From the NCBI GenBank assembly GCA_033283265.1, contig JAWMQN010000006.1, positions 119,733 to 183,732 of the forward strand: a DNA stretch of 64,000 bases, given 5' to 3'. The translations under genes were made by a program, and so were the position numbers. The notes under the pieces were generated by a model. That model made no database searches, was not told the DNA's origin, and worked only from the letters and a program-made list of their open reading frames with translations. Positions 8,067 to 15,950 of the stretch are shown here, in pieces. Numbering within the stretch: the first letter of the stretch is position 1; each line of letters opens with the position of its first letter. The stretch is from Mangrovimicrobium sp033283265 (GTDB lineage Bacteria > Pseudomonadota > Gammaproteobacteria > Pseudomonadales > Halieaceae).

Positions 8067-8921
8067 GTGAGCCTTTCGGTCAAGTGTAGAAAAGCCAGTC
8101 ACAGCAACGTGGTGGTGGAAAATCTCGAGCGCAGCGTGCAGCACCTGGAGGCGGTTTTCGGCGCCTCCTTCATGCTCGACCTGCCCGGCGAAAACTGGCA
8201 CGCCTGCCTGATCGAGGTCGGCGGCTTCATCATGGAACTGTTCGAGCCGAAGCACTTCCTCCTGCACGGGCGTATCGGCCCGCACTACCTTGGCATCGAA
8301 TTCGAAGCGGACGTCGACCAGGCCCGGGCAGCCTGCGCCGCCCACGGCATCGGCATCACCCGCGACATCGGCCAGGCCATTCACACCGAGCCGCGCGACG
8401 GTTTCGGTGTCGATTACGAATTTTTCGACGGCAGTTTTTACGGCCCCGAGGCGGCGCATGTCAAAACCCGTACCCGCGGCGCGCAGTACTGGGCGGAGCA
8501 GCCGGTCGGTTTCGCCGGCTTCCTCGGCTACAGCCACGCGGTTGCCGATGCCGCTGCCGCCAGCGCCTTCCTGCAGGCGTTTCTCTGTGCAAAACCCCTC
8601 GGCGAGGAGGCGTGCCCGGCGCTGGGCGCGCGGCTGTTCGCCCTGCAGATCGCCGATGCGCGGGTCGAGTTGCTCAGTCCTGCCGGAGCGGGCGAACTGC
8701 TGGATGCAATGCTGTTGCAGGGGCAGGGTATGCGCTCGACCCTCTACGCGGTGAGCGATATCGGGCGGGCGCGAGCCTGGTTCGAGGAAAAGGGGCTGCG
8801 GGTAATCGCCGGCAGCGTGCCGGGCAGCATCGCCGTGGACCCGCGGGACAACCTCGGCATCCTGTTCGAGTTTCGGCAGCGCCAGTCGCTGCCGGCCAAT
8901 ACAACTGAGGAGCAAGTCTGA
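8067..8921 (+). CDS. Two-domain VOC (glyoxalase/bleomycin-resistance fold) protein
   Basis: A 284-aa protein with two vicinal-oxygen-chelate modules (about residues 8-140 and 150-275). Candidate metal ligands in module 1 are His12 in KASHSNVVV and the Glu in GGFIMELFEP, with HYLGIEF. Module 2 is more degenerate. VOC proteins include extradiol dioxygenases, glyoxalases and acyl-CoA epimerases; the extradiol His/Tyr signature is not obvious. GTG start with a strong GAGGAGG-type site upstream. Its stop overlaps the next ATG by one base, so it is coupled to the cupin. Confidence 0.75.
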   Translation: MSLSVKCRKASHSNVVVENLERSVQHLEAVFGASFMLDLPGENWHACLIEVGGFIMELFEPKHFLLHGRIGPHYLGIEFEADVDQARAACAAHGIGITRDIGQAIHTEPRDGFGVDYEFFDGSFYGPEAAHVKTRTRGAQYWAEQPVGFAGFLGYSHAVADAAAASAFLQAFLCAKPLGEEACPALGARLFALQIADARVELLSPAGAGELLDAMLLQGQGMRSTLYAVSDIGRARAWFEEKGLRVIAGSVPGSIAVDPRDNLGILFEFRQRQSLPANTTEEQV

Positions 8922-9436
8922 TGACGGATGAGACAGCCAGTGGAAAATTCAAAATCTATCGCGCGGACGAGGCGCCCTCGTTGATCGAGGCGGGCTGCAT
9001 GGAGCTGCCGCAGTTCAACCAGGCGCAAATGGAAGGGCTGGCGCGGATTCACGCGCCCGGCCAGGCCCGCGGCGAGGAGGTCACGGTACTGGTCGACCTG
9101 CCGGGTTTCCATCTCTCCCATGTCTGGTTCAAGCGGGATTACCCGCTGCCCCTGCACAGCCACAACTGCGACTGCCTGTACTACATCATCGCCGGCTCCC
9201 TGCGCCTGGGCACCGAGGAACTCGGCCCCCGGGACAGTTTCTTCATCCCCGCGGACGTGGCCTACACCTACCAGCCGGGTCCCGACGGTGTCGAACTACT
9301 CGAGTTCCGCCACGCCACCCGCTTCGACTTCAATGTGCGGGCCAAGGGTGAGGCTTTCTGGCAGAAGGCCGCGCGCATCGCCGAGGAAAACAACGCGGCC
9401 TGGCGCGAGGCGAAACGGCCGGCGCTGAATACCTGA
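8921..9436 (+). CDS. Cupin-domain protein
   Basis: A 171-aa single-domain cupin. Motif 1 is LPLHSHNCDCLYYIIAG (the His-x-His pattern), followed by GPRDSFFIPADVAYTYQPG and motif 2 around VELLEFRHATRFDF. It probably binds a metal and acts as a small dioxygenase, isomerase or sensor on a pathway intermediate. It is translationally coupled to the VOC protein and converges with a thiolase gene 10 bases away. Confidence 0.8.
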   Translation: MTDETASGKFKIYRADEAPSLIEAGCMELPQFNQAQMEGLARIHAPGQARGEEVTVLVDLPGFHLSHVWFKRDYPLPLHSHNCDCLYYIIAGSLRLGTEELGPRDSFFIPADVAYTYQPGPDGVELLEFRHATRFDFNVRAKGEAFWQKAARIAEENNAAWREAKRPALNT

Positions 9437-9446
9437 CCCTGCGCCG

Positions 9447-10619
9447 CTAGACCTCGATCAACACCGCTCCCGCCTGGCCGCCGCCGGCACACATCGCCGC
9501 GATGCCCAGGCCGCCGCCGCGACGGCGCAGGTCGTTGCACAGGGTGGTAAGCATGCGCGCGCCGGAAGCCCCGATCGGGTGGCCGATGGAGCAGCCGCTG
9601 CCGGAGATGTTGACCGTGTCCTCGTCCAGCGACATCACCCGGCAGGCGCCCAGCGGCACCGAGGCGAAGGCCTCGTTGATCTCCCACAGGGCGATGTCCT
9701 GTTGCCGGAAGTCGGTGCGCGAGAGCAGTTTCTCCACCACCCTGGGTACCGAAAGCCCGGTTTTTGCCGGGTCTACGCCGGTCGCGGTCCAGCCGTGGAC
9801 GGTGGCGAGGATCGGCGCGCCTTCGGCTTTGGCGAAACTTTCCGAGCTCAGTACCAGGGCGCAGGCAGCGTCGTTGGCGCCGCTGGCATTGCCGGCGGTG
9901 ATGCTGAAGCCCTCGATCTCCGGGTGCAGCACCTGCAGGGCGGCGAGTCTTTCCATGCTGGTGTCGCGGCGCACGTGTTCGTCGGTGGCGAACTCGAACT
10001 GTTTGCCATCCATGCCGGTGACCGTGACCGGCACGATTTCTTCGGCAAAGTGGCCGGCGTCGATGGCTGCCGCGGCGCGCTGGTGGGAGCGCAGGGCCCA
10101 GGCATCCTGTTCCTCGCGGCTCAGGCCGAGGGTCCTGGCGGCGTTCCAGCCGACGGTGATCGACATGTCCCTGTTCGGCGCCTCGGGGCTGTCCGGGTGA
10201 GTGGGGGGAATCCACCAGTCCTGGAATTCCTGGGTCGCCGGGTCGCGCTGCTGCATGCGCGGCATGAAGGAGCTGGAGTTGACGCCGCCGGCGATCATCG
10301 CCCGTTCCATGCCGGCGCTGATGGCGCCCGCGGCGATGCCCACGGCGCTGAGGCCGCCGGCGCAGTGCCGGTTGACCGCCATGCCGCCGGCGCCGAGCAG
10401 GCCCAGCGCCACCGCGGCGTGGCGGGCGATGGCGCCGCCGCCGGCGAGGGATTCCGCCATCACCACGTCGTCGATCAGCTCCGCGGCGAAGCCGGAGCGG
10501 GCCAGCGCCGCAGCGATGGCGACCCGGGCGAGTTCCTCCGGCGGGGTATTGGCGAGGGAGCCCTTGCGGGCGGTGCCGACGGCGGTGCGCACGGCGCTGG
10601 TGATGACGACTGATGGCAT
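9447..10619 (-). CDS. Acetyl-CoA acyltransferase (thiolase II family)
   Basis: A 390-aa thiolase, the normal family length. The acyl-accepting Cys86 lies in NRHCAGGLSAV, GNASGAND is conserved, the catalytic His lies in CSIGHPIGASGAR and the second Cys in MCAGGGQAG. It cleaves a beta-ketoacyl-CoA to acetyl- (or propionyl-) CoA. It is transcribed alone leftward, divergent from the large acyl-CoA dehydrogenase operon, with operator-like motifs in the shared promoter region. Confidence 0.92.
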   Translation of the reverse strand: MPSVVITSAVRTAVGTARKGSLANTPPEELARVAIAAALARSGFAAELIDDVVMAESLAGGGAIARHAAVALGLLGAGGMAVNRHCAGGLSAVGIAAGAISAGMERAMIAGGVNSSSFMPRMQQRDPATQEFQDWWIPPTHPDSPEAPNRDMSITVGWNAARTLGLSREEQDAWALRSHQRAAAAIDAGHFAEEIVPVTVTGMDGKQFEFATDEHVRRDTSMERLAALQVLHPEIEGFSITAGNASGANDAACALVLSSESFAKAEGAPILATVHGWTATGVDPAKTGLSVPRVVEKLLSRTDFRQQDIALWEINEAFASVPLGACRVMSLDEDTVNISGSGCSIGHPIGASGARMLTTLCNDLRRRGGGLGIAAMCAGGGQAGAVLIEV

Positions 10620-10716
10620 GGAATGACTCCTCTTATGTGCTCTGTTGCTTCTCTGGATATGGCTTTGCGGCGCCGGCGGGCCCGGTCGGGGCGGGTATCG
10701 GGGCCCCTATCCGCTT

Positions 10717-10744
10717 GATTAGTTTAATAATTAGTTAGTTAATT
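10717..10744 (-). promoter_or_regulatory. Operator-like motif O5 (double), upstream of the thiolase
   Basis: Two overlapping copies in tandem: GATTAGTTTAATAAT (10717-10731) and ATTAGTTAGTTAATT (10730-10744). The pair lies about 100 bases before the thiolase start. Confidence 0.55.
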
Positions 10745-10828
10745 GAAGCATGCTCCGATAACAGATAAAAGCTATTTAAATCATGGCTTGCAAAGTATTT
10801 CTGCCCATTGGACAATTCCATGCCAGTA

Positions 10829-10848
10829 CAAATAGTTAAACGATTAAA
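10829..10848 (+). promoter_or_regulatory. Operator-like motif O6, upstream of the acyl-CoA dehydrogenase operon
   Basis: CAAATAGTTAAACGATTAAA. It shares CAAATAGTTAA with O4, O9, O14 and O16 and lies 91 bases before the first gene of the operon. Confidence 0.6.
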
Positions 10849-10939
10849 TCAACCTGTCGGAACATAATAAAATGCAGCATAACGGCGCTGGAGCAACTCG
10901 GGAAGACGGCCGGGGGATGCGCGCGGGAGCCCGCCGCCA

Positions 10940-12136
10940 GTGAACGGCGACCCGGCTGCCGCGTTCCGGGCGGAGGTCCGCGCCTGGCTGCAGGCCAACC
11001 TGCCGGCGCAGGCCTGCCCGCCGATCAGCCTGTCCGGCAGTGAACAGGCGGCCTACCTGCGCCAGTGGCAGCGAACCCTGTTCGAGGCCGGCTGGGCGGG
11101 TATCAACTGGCCGGTCGAGTACGGCGGCCGCGGGCTCAGCCAGCAGGAACAGATCGTCTGGTACGAGGAGTACGCCCGGGCAGGCGCGCCGGAGATGAAC
11201 GGTCTTTTCGTCGGCCTGCAGCACGCCGCGCCGACCCTCATGCTCTGCGGCAGCCAGGCGCAGAAGGATTTCCACCTGCCCAGGATCCTCCGTGGCGAGG
11301 CCATCTGGTGCCAGGGTTTCTCCGAGCCCAACGCCGGTTCCGATCTCGCCGGCATCAATTGCCGTGGCGTGGTCGATGGCGACGAACTGGTCGTGAGCGG
11401 CAGCAAGATCTGGACGAGCTTCGCCCAGGCCGCCGACTACCAGGAACTGCTGCTGCGCAGCGAGCCCGGCTCCAGCCGGCACCAGGGCCTCAGCTGGGTG
11501 ATCTGCGACATGCGCAGCCCGGGTATCACGGTGCGGCCGATCAGGTCCATGGACGGCGAGTACCACAACTGTGAAGTGTTTTACGACGAGGTGCGCATTC
11601 CGCTGGCCAACGTGGTCGGCGAGTTGGGTGAGGGCTGGCGGGTGTCCATGGCGACCCTCGCCTTCGAGCGCGGCACGGCCTTTATCGAGTCGCAGATGCG
11701 CCTTGCGGTGACGGTGGAAAGACTGCTGGCCTACGCCCGTGCGACCCGCGACACCCGGGGCAGGGCATTGGCCGAGGACCCTGCGGTTGCCGAACGACTC
11801 GGCGAGTTGCGCGCCCGCGCCGCGGGCCTGCGCGCCATGACCTACCACGGCGCCGCGCGCTCCCGGGCCGGGTCCGTGCCCGGCCCCGAGGGCACCTACG
11901 TTGCCCTCATGCTGGCCGAGCTCAAGCAGCAGGTCTACCAAACCTGGATGGCGCTTGCCGGCGCCGCGGGCCTGGAATTGCAGGCCGCGGGCGATGGCCC
12001 CGTTCCCGTGGACAAGTACCTGTTCAGCTACGCCGGCACCATCGGCGGCGGCACCTCGGAGATCCGCCGCAACATCATCGCCGAGCGCATTCTCAACCTG
12101 CCGCGCCACGACGCCACACTGGAGCGCGGGGCATGA
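10940..12136 (+). CDS. Acyl-CoA dehydrogenase, large-type subunit
   Basis: A 398-aa FAD-dependent dehydrogenase. The FAD/substrate loop reads WCQGFSEPNAGSDLAG, and the C-terminal motif is TIGGGTSEIRRNIIAERIL. The Glu of the classical YEGTSQIQ motif is replaced by Gly, as is common in the steroid-type FadE alpha subunits that work as alpha2beta2 heterotetramers. The start is a GTG with a weak site; no better start is visible. It overlaps the shorter acyl-CoA dehydrogenase gene by 4 bases (ATGA), which supports one heteromeric enzyme. Confidence 0.88.
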   Translation: MNGDPAAAFRAEVRAWLQANLPAQACPPISLSGSEQAAYLRQWQRTLFEAGWAGINWPVEYGGRGLSQQEQIVWYEEYARAGAPEMNGLFVGLQHAAPTLMLCGSQAQKDFHLPRILRGEAIWCQGFSEPNAGSDLAGINCRGVVDGDELVVSGSKIWTSFAQAADYQELLLRSEPGSSRHQGLSWVICDMRSPGITVRPIRSMDGEYHNCEVFYDEVRIPLANVVGELGEGWRVSMATLAFERGTAFIESQMRLAVTVERLLAYARATRDTRGRALAEDPAVAERLGELRARAAGLRAMTYHGAARSRAGSVPGPEGTYVALMLAELKQQVYQTWMALAGAAGLELQAAGDGPVPVDKYLFSYAGTIGGGTSEIRRNIIAERILNLPRHDATLERGA

Positions 12137-13107
12137 GTGTGCTGCTGCCGCAGGAGGAACAGCTCGCTCTCGCCGACGGCGTCGCCCGCTACCTCGCCGA
12201 TGTGTTCCCGCTGCAGCGCCTGCGCGGGGGTGAGCCGGACTCGACGCACTGGAGCGGGCTCGCCGAACTGGGCCTGTTCGGCATCGCGCTGCCGGAGGCC
12301 GAGGGCGGCCTTGGCCTCGGCTGGATGGAGAGCGCCCTGGCCTGTCGCGAGGCCGGGCGCTGCCTGCTGTCGCCGGCGCTGGTCGCCAGCGTGCTCGGGG
12401 TGCGGGTCGCCGCGGCCGGCGGCGAAACGCAGTTGCGCGAGCGCCTGCTGCGCGGCGAGCGCCGGGTCGGCCTGGCCATGCCACTGGGCGACGGGCAGCT
12501 GCAACTGCTCGACGCACAGGACGGCCTCTGCCTCCTGCTCGATGGCGACGCGCTGTCCCTGGGCGAGTTCGCCACGGGCGAGGCGCGGGACATCCCCTGT
12601 ATCGATGACGCGCTGTTCCTGCAGCGGATTCCCGCTGCCGACCTGTCCGGCGTGAAGATCGAGGACGCCCCTCTGGCACTGGGTGCCCGGCTGCTGCTCG
12701 CGGCCATGCTCTGCGGCCTGCTCGAGCAGGCCCGCGACATGGCTGCCGACTACGCCCGCAGCCGGGTGCAGTTCGGCCGGCCGATCGGCGCCTTCCAGGC
12801 GGTCAAGCACCGCTGCGCCGATGCCGCCCTCGGCGCCGAGCTGTGCTGGTCGCAGACCCTGGCCGCGGTCAGCGCCCTGGAGAGCGCGGCGGCGGATGCG
12901 GAGTTCCAGGTGCTCAGCGCCAAACTGCTCGCCGGGGAAGAGGCGCTCAGGGCCGCCCGCGCCAATATCCAGATTCACGGCGGCATGGGTTTTACCGACG
13001 AGGTCGACGCCCACCGCCTGCTCAAGCGCGCCCACGTGCTGCACCAATTGCCGGAAGATCCCCGGCGGGCCAAAACCCGCCTGGCCGGGCTGACGATGGA
13101 GTTGTGA
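12133..13107 (+). CDS. Acyl-CoA dehydrogenase, short partner subunit
   Basis: Only 324 aa. It has the C-terminal helical-domain signatures (YARSRVQFGRPIGAFQAVKHR; IQIHGGMGFTDEVD), but the middle beta-domain is eroded and the usual TEP..GSD FAD loop is missing. This is the pattern of the non-FAD-loop partner in heterotetrameric steroid-type dehydrogenases. Overlaps of 4 bases with the gene before and 1 base with the gene after show tight operon packing. Confidence 0.82.
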   Translation: MSVLLPQEEQLALADGVARYLADVFPLQRLRGGEPDSTHWSGLAELGLFGIALPEAEGGLGLGWMESALACREAGRCLLSPALVASVLGVRVAAAGGETQLRERLLRGERRVGLAMPLGDGQLQLLDAQDGLCLLLDGDALSLGEFATGEARDIPCIDDALFLQRIPAADLSGVKIEDAPLALGARLLLAAMLCGLLEQARDMAADYARSRVQFGRPIGAFQAVKHRCADAALGAELCWSQTLAAVSALESAAADAEFQVLSAKLLAGEEALRAARANIQIHGGMGFTDEVDAHRLLKRAHVLHQLPEDPRRAKTRLAGLTMEL

Positions 13108-13877
13108 TGACCGAGGACATACTGCGCGAAGACCGGGACGGCATCGTCGTCCTCACCCTCAACCGCCCGGCCAAGCGCAATGCCATGAGCATCGCCATGC
13201 GCGAGGTGATCGCCGCTGCGGTGGACGACCTGCGCGACGACGACGCCCTGCGCCTGCTGCTGATCCGTGCCAGCGGGCCCTTTTTCTGCGCCGGTATCGA
13301 CATCGTCGAGCACCGCGAGCGCTTTCCCGCGACCCGCGGCATGCAGGAATTCCGCCGCGATTACCGGCGCAACATCCACAGCATCTTCGACGAGATGGAA
13401 AGCGTCGAGAAGCCGGTGGTGATGGCGATCAACGGCCCCTGCCTGGGCCTCGGCGTGGAGATGGCCGGGGCGGTGGACTTCCGCCTCGCCTCCAGCGACG
13501 CGAGCTTCGGCCTGCCCGAGGTCGACCTCGGCATGATCGCCGGCAGCGGCGGCACCAGCCGCATCGTGCGCCTGTGCGGGGTGGGCTGGGCCAAGTGGCT
13601 GGGCATGGCCGGCGAGCGCATGGACGCGCAGACCGCGCTCGCCGCCGGGCTGGTCCAGGCGGTCTGGCCGGCGGAAGAATTCGAGCAGCGGGTGTGGGAC
13701 TTCTGCCAGCGCCTGGCCGCCAAGCCCGCCGATGCGGTGGGCGTCGCCAAGCTCGCCATCGACCTGTGCAGGGACCTCGACCGCGCCGGCGGCCGCAGCG
13801 TGGAACGGCTCGCCAACACGCCGCTGGTGCTGCGCGACAACCCCCAAGCCAACGACAAGAAACCACCGGAAAAATAG
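13107..13877 (+). CDS. Enoyl-CoA hydratase/isomerase (crotonase family)
   Basis: A 256-aa crotonase. The oxyanion-hole elements are FFCAGIDI and NGPCLGLGVE. Both hydratase-type acidic residues are present (Glu118 in GVEMAGAVD, Glu138 in LPEVDLG), so a true hydratase is plausible. The start is set at the ATG that overlaps the preceding stop (TGATG); an upstream in-frame extension runs inside the previous gene. The C-terminus is a Lys/Pro-rich tail (NDKKPPEK). Confidence 0.88.
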   Translation: MTEDILREDRDGIVVLTLNRPAKRNAMSIAMREVIAAAVDDLRDDDALRLLLIRASGPFFCAGIDIVEHRERFPATRGMQEFRRDYRRNIHSIFDEMESVEKPVVMAINGPCLGLGVEMAGAVDFRLASSDASFGLPEVDLGMIAGSGGTSRIVRLCGVGWAKWLGMAGERMDAQTALAAGLVQAVWPAEEFEQRVWDFCQRLAAKPADAVGVAKLAIDLCRDLDRAGGRSVERLANTPLVLRDNPQANDKKPPEK

Positions 13878-13889
13878 GGAGAAAACTCC

Positions 13890-14717
13890 GTGAGCGACAA
13901 CGCCATCCTGTTCGAAAAACGCGGCCACAGCGCCTGCATCACCCTCAACCGCCCGGAGGTGATGAACTCGATCTCCATCGACATGATGCGCGAGTTGCGC
14001 AGCCTGTGGGCGGAAGTGGAGGCGGACCAGGACATCTGGACCGTCATCTACACCGGCGCCGGGGAGAAGGCCCTGTGCACCGGCGCCGACGTCAGCGTGA
14101 TCGAGGGCACCTACGTCGACGGCCAGCCGACCGGCATCGACATGTGGGGGGAGGGCATGCTGACCTCCTACCGCCAGTGGGAGGTGCCCCAGGAGGCGAC
14201 GCCGCCCTACCTGAACATGTCCAAGCCGATCATCTGCGCGGTCAACGGCGCCGCCTGTGGCGCCGGCCTCGACCTCGTCTCCACCGCGGATATCGCCATC
14301 GCCGCGGAACACGCGACCTTCTTCGACCCGCATGTCTCCATCGGCATCGTCTCCGGGCGCGAGATGGTGCGCATGGCGCGGGTGCTGCCGCTCAACGTCG
14401 CCATGCGCATGGCGCTGATGGGCAAGCACGAGCGCATGAGCGCTGCGCGCGCCTACGAACTCGGCCTGATCACCGAGATCACGCCAAAGGAAAAACTCAT
14501 GGAGCGGGCCTGGGAAATCGCCGAGACCGTCAACCGCAACGCGCCGCTGGCGGTGCGCGGCACCCGCATGGCGATCCGCAAGGGCTACTCGCTGCCGGTC
14601 AGCGAGGCGGAACTGCTGGCGGAGAGCTACCGCATGCGCTGCGCCCAGTCCAACGACGCGAAGGAGGGGCCGGCGGCCTTCATGGAGAAACGCGATCCCC
14701 ACTGGACCTGTTCCTGA
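13890..14717 (+). CDS. Enoyl-CoA hydratase/isomerase (crotonase family)
   Basis: A 275-aa crotonase starting at GTG behind AGGGAG. The oxyanion-hole segments are LCTGADVS and NGAACGAGLD. The first catalytic Glu position is occupied by Leu/Asp (GAGLDLVS), with an acidic residue retained later in VSGREMVRM, so isomerase or atypical hydratase/hydrolase chemistry is possible. Second of two adjacent crotonases, 12 bases after the first. C-terminal FMEKRDPHW is typical of the family. Confidence 0.85.
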   Translation: MSDNAILFEKRGHSACITLNRPEVMNSISIDMMRELRSLWAEVEADQDIWTVIYTGAGEKALCTGADVSVIEGTYVDGQPTGIDMWGEGMLTSYRQWEVPQEATPPYLNMSKPIICAVNGAACGAGLDLVSTADIAIAAEHATFFDPHVSIGIVSGREMVRMARVLPLNVAMRMALMGKHERMSAARAYELGLITEITPKEKLMERAWEIAETVNRNAPLAVRGTRMAIRKGYSLPVSEAELLAESYRMRCAQSNDAKEGPAAFMEKRDPHWTCS

Positions 14718-14731
14718 GCGGTAAGCAGCAA

Positions 14732-15925
14732 GTGACTGGCAAGCAGCAGGTACTCGCCGGCGTGCGCGTGCTCGACTTCGGCCGCTACATCGCCGCGCCC
14801 TGGTGCAGTGCGATCCTCGCCGACATGGGCGCCGACGTGATCCGCATCGAGAAGCGCGAGGGCGGCGAGGATCGCTGGGTGCAGGCGGTGGTGCCCGAGG
14901 GTGTGGGCGCGGGCTTCCTGCAGTGCAACCGCAACAAGCGCTGCATCACCCTCGACCCGGGCACGCCGGAGGGGCGGGAGATCGTCGCCAAACTCGTGGC
15001 CAGCGCGGATATCGTCGTCGCCAACATGCCGGAGGCGGTGCTGCGCGAGCAGGGCCTGGACTACGCCAGCCTCAAGGCGATCAAGCCGGACATCATCCTC
15101 GCCAGTGCCACCGCCTACGGCCGCGGCGGCCCCTACAGTGACCGCGTGGGCTTCGACGGCATCGGCCAGGTCATGTCCGGTGCGGTGTACCGCACCGGCC
15201 CGCCGGAACTGCCGATCCGCACCGCGGTGCCCTACGTGGATTATTCCACTGCCCTGTCGCTGACCATCGCCACCATGATGGCGCTGTTCCACCGCAAGGC
15301 CACCGGCGAGGGCCAGGAGGTCGAGGCGGCCATCCTGCCCACGGCGCTGATGATGTCCAACGCCCTGTTGATCGAGGAGGCCATCGCCGCCCCCGATCGC
15401 GGCCGCACCGGCAACAAGGGAGTGGCCATCGGCCCCAGCGACCTGTTCCGGGTCAGCGACGGCTGGATCCTGGTGCAGGTGGCGGGGCAGGGTATGTTCA
15501 AGCGCTGGTGCCGGCTGGTCGACAGGCCCGACTGGTTCGCGGACCCGCGCTTCGCCAACGACGAGCTGCGCGCCGCCAACGGCGACGTCCTCAACGCCTG
15601 CATGCAGGACTGGTGCGAGGGCAAGGACGTGGCCGAGGCCATGGCCGGTTTCGACGCCGCGCGCATTCCCGCCTCGCCGGTGCTCTCGCCGCGCCAGGCC
15701 CTGCAGGATGAGCACATCGAGGCGATGGGCTTCCTGCAGGCGGTCGAGTACCCCGGCCTGCCGGTGTCCGCGCCGCTGATCGAAACCCCCTTCCGTATGT
15801 CCGCCACGCCCGGCTCGATCCGCGCGCGCCCGCCGCAGCTGGGCGAGCACACCGAGGCGGTGCTGGCGGAACTGGGCTACGACGCCGCCGCGCTGGCAGG
15901 CCTGCGCCAGCGCGCGGTCATTTGA
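14732..15925 (+). CDS. Family III (CaiB/BaiF) CoA-transferase
   Basis: A 397-aa CoA-transferase opening GVRVLDFGRYIAAPWC and DMGADVIRIE. The catalytic Asp corresponds to Asp170 in VPYVDYSTAL, with KATGEGQEV after it and GEHTEAVLAELGYD near the C-terminus. The start is taken as the GTG 14 bases after the preceding stop; the site is weak, and upstream in-frame sequence belongs to a shadow of the crotonase genes. It resembles the transferase at 2964-4112. Probable role: CoA activation of, or CoA exchange on, a pathway acid. Confidence 0.88.
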   Translation: MTGKQQVLAGVRVLDFGRYIAAPWCSAILADMGADVIRIEKREGGEDRWVQAVVPEGVGAGFLQCNRNKRCITLDPGTPEGREIVAKLVASADIVVANMPEAVLREQGLDYASLKAIKPDIILASATAYGRGGPYSDRVGFDGIGQVMSGAVYRTGPPELPIRTAVPYVDYSTALSLTIATMMALFHRKATGEGQEVEAAILPTALMMSNALLIEEAIAAPDRGRTGNKGVAIGPSDLFRVSDGWILVQVAGQGMFKRWCRLVDRPDWFADPRFANDELRAANGDVLNACMQDWCEGKDVAEAMAGFDAARIPASPVLSPRQALQDEHIEAMGFLQAVEYPGLPVSAPLIETPFRMSATPGSIRARPPQLGEHTEAVLAELGYDAAALAGLRQRAVI

Positions 15926-15950
15926 AAACTTTCAGGGAGTAGAAAGCAGC

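Larger units (their letters stand above)
10620..10939. promoter_or_regulatory. AT-rich divergent promoter region, no gene
   Basis: This 320-base gap separates the leftward thiolase from the rightward nine-gene acyl-CoA dehydrogenase operon. Bases 10717-10860 are sharply AT-rich within otherwise GC-rich DNA and hold the operator-like motifs listed separately. I see no convincing small ORF or RNA in it. Confidence 0.6.

Noticed and set aside
14720..14752. Short direct repeat AAGCAGCA around the CoA-transferase start
   Set aside because: Only two copies of about 10 bases; likely slippage or chance, with no sign of regulation. It only makes the start codon choice less certain.
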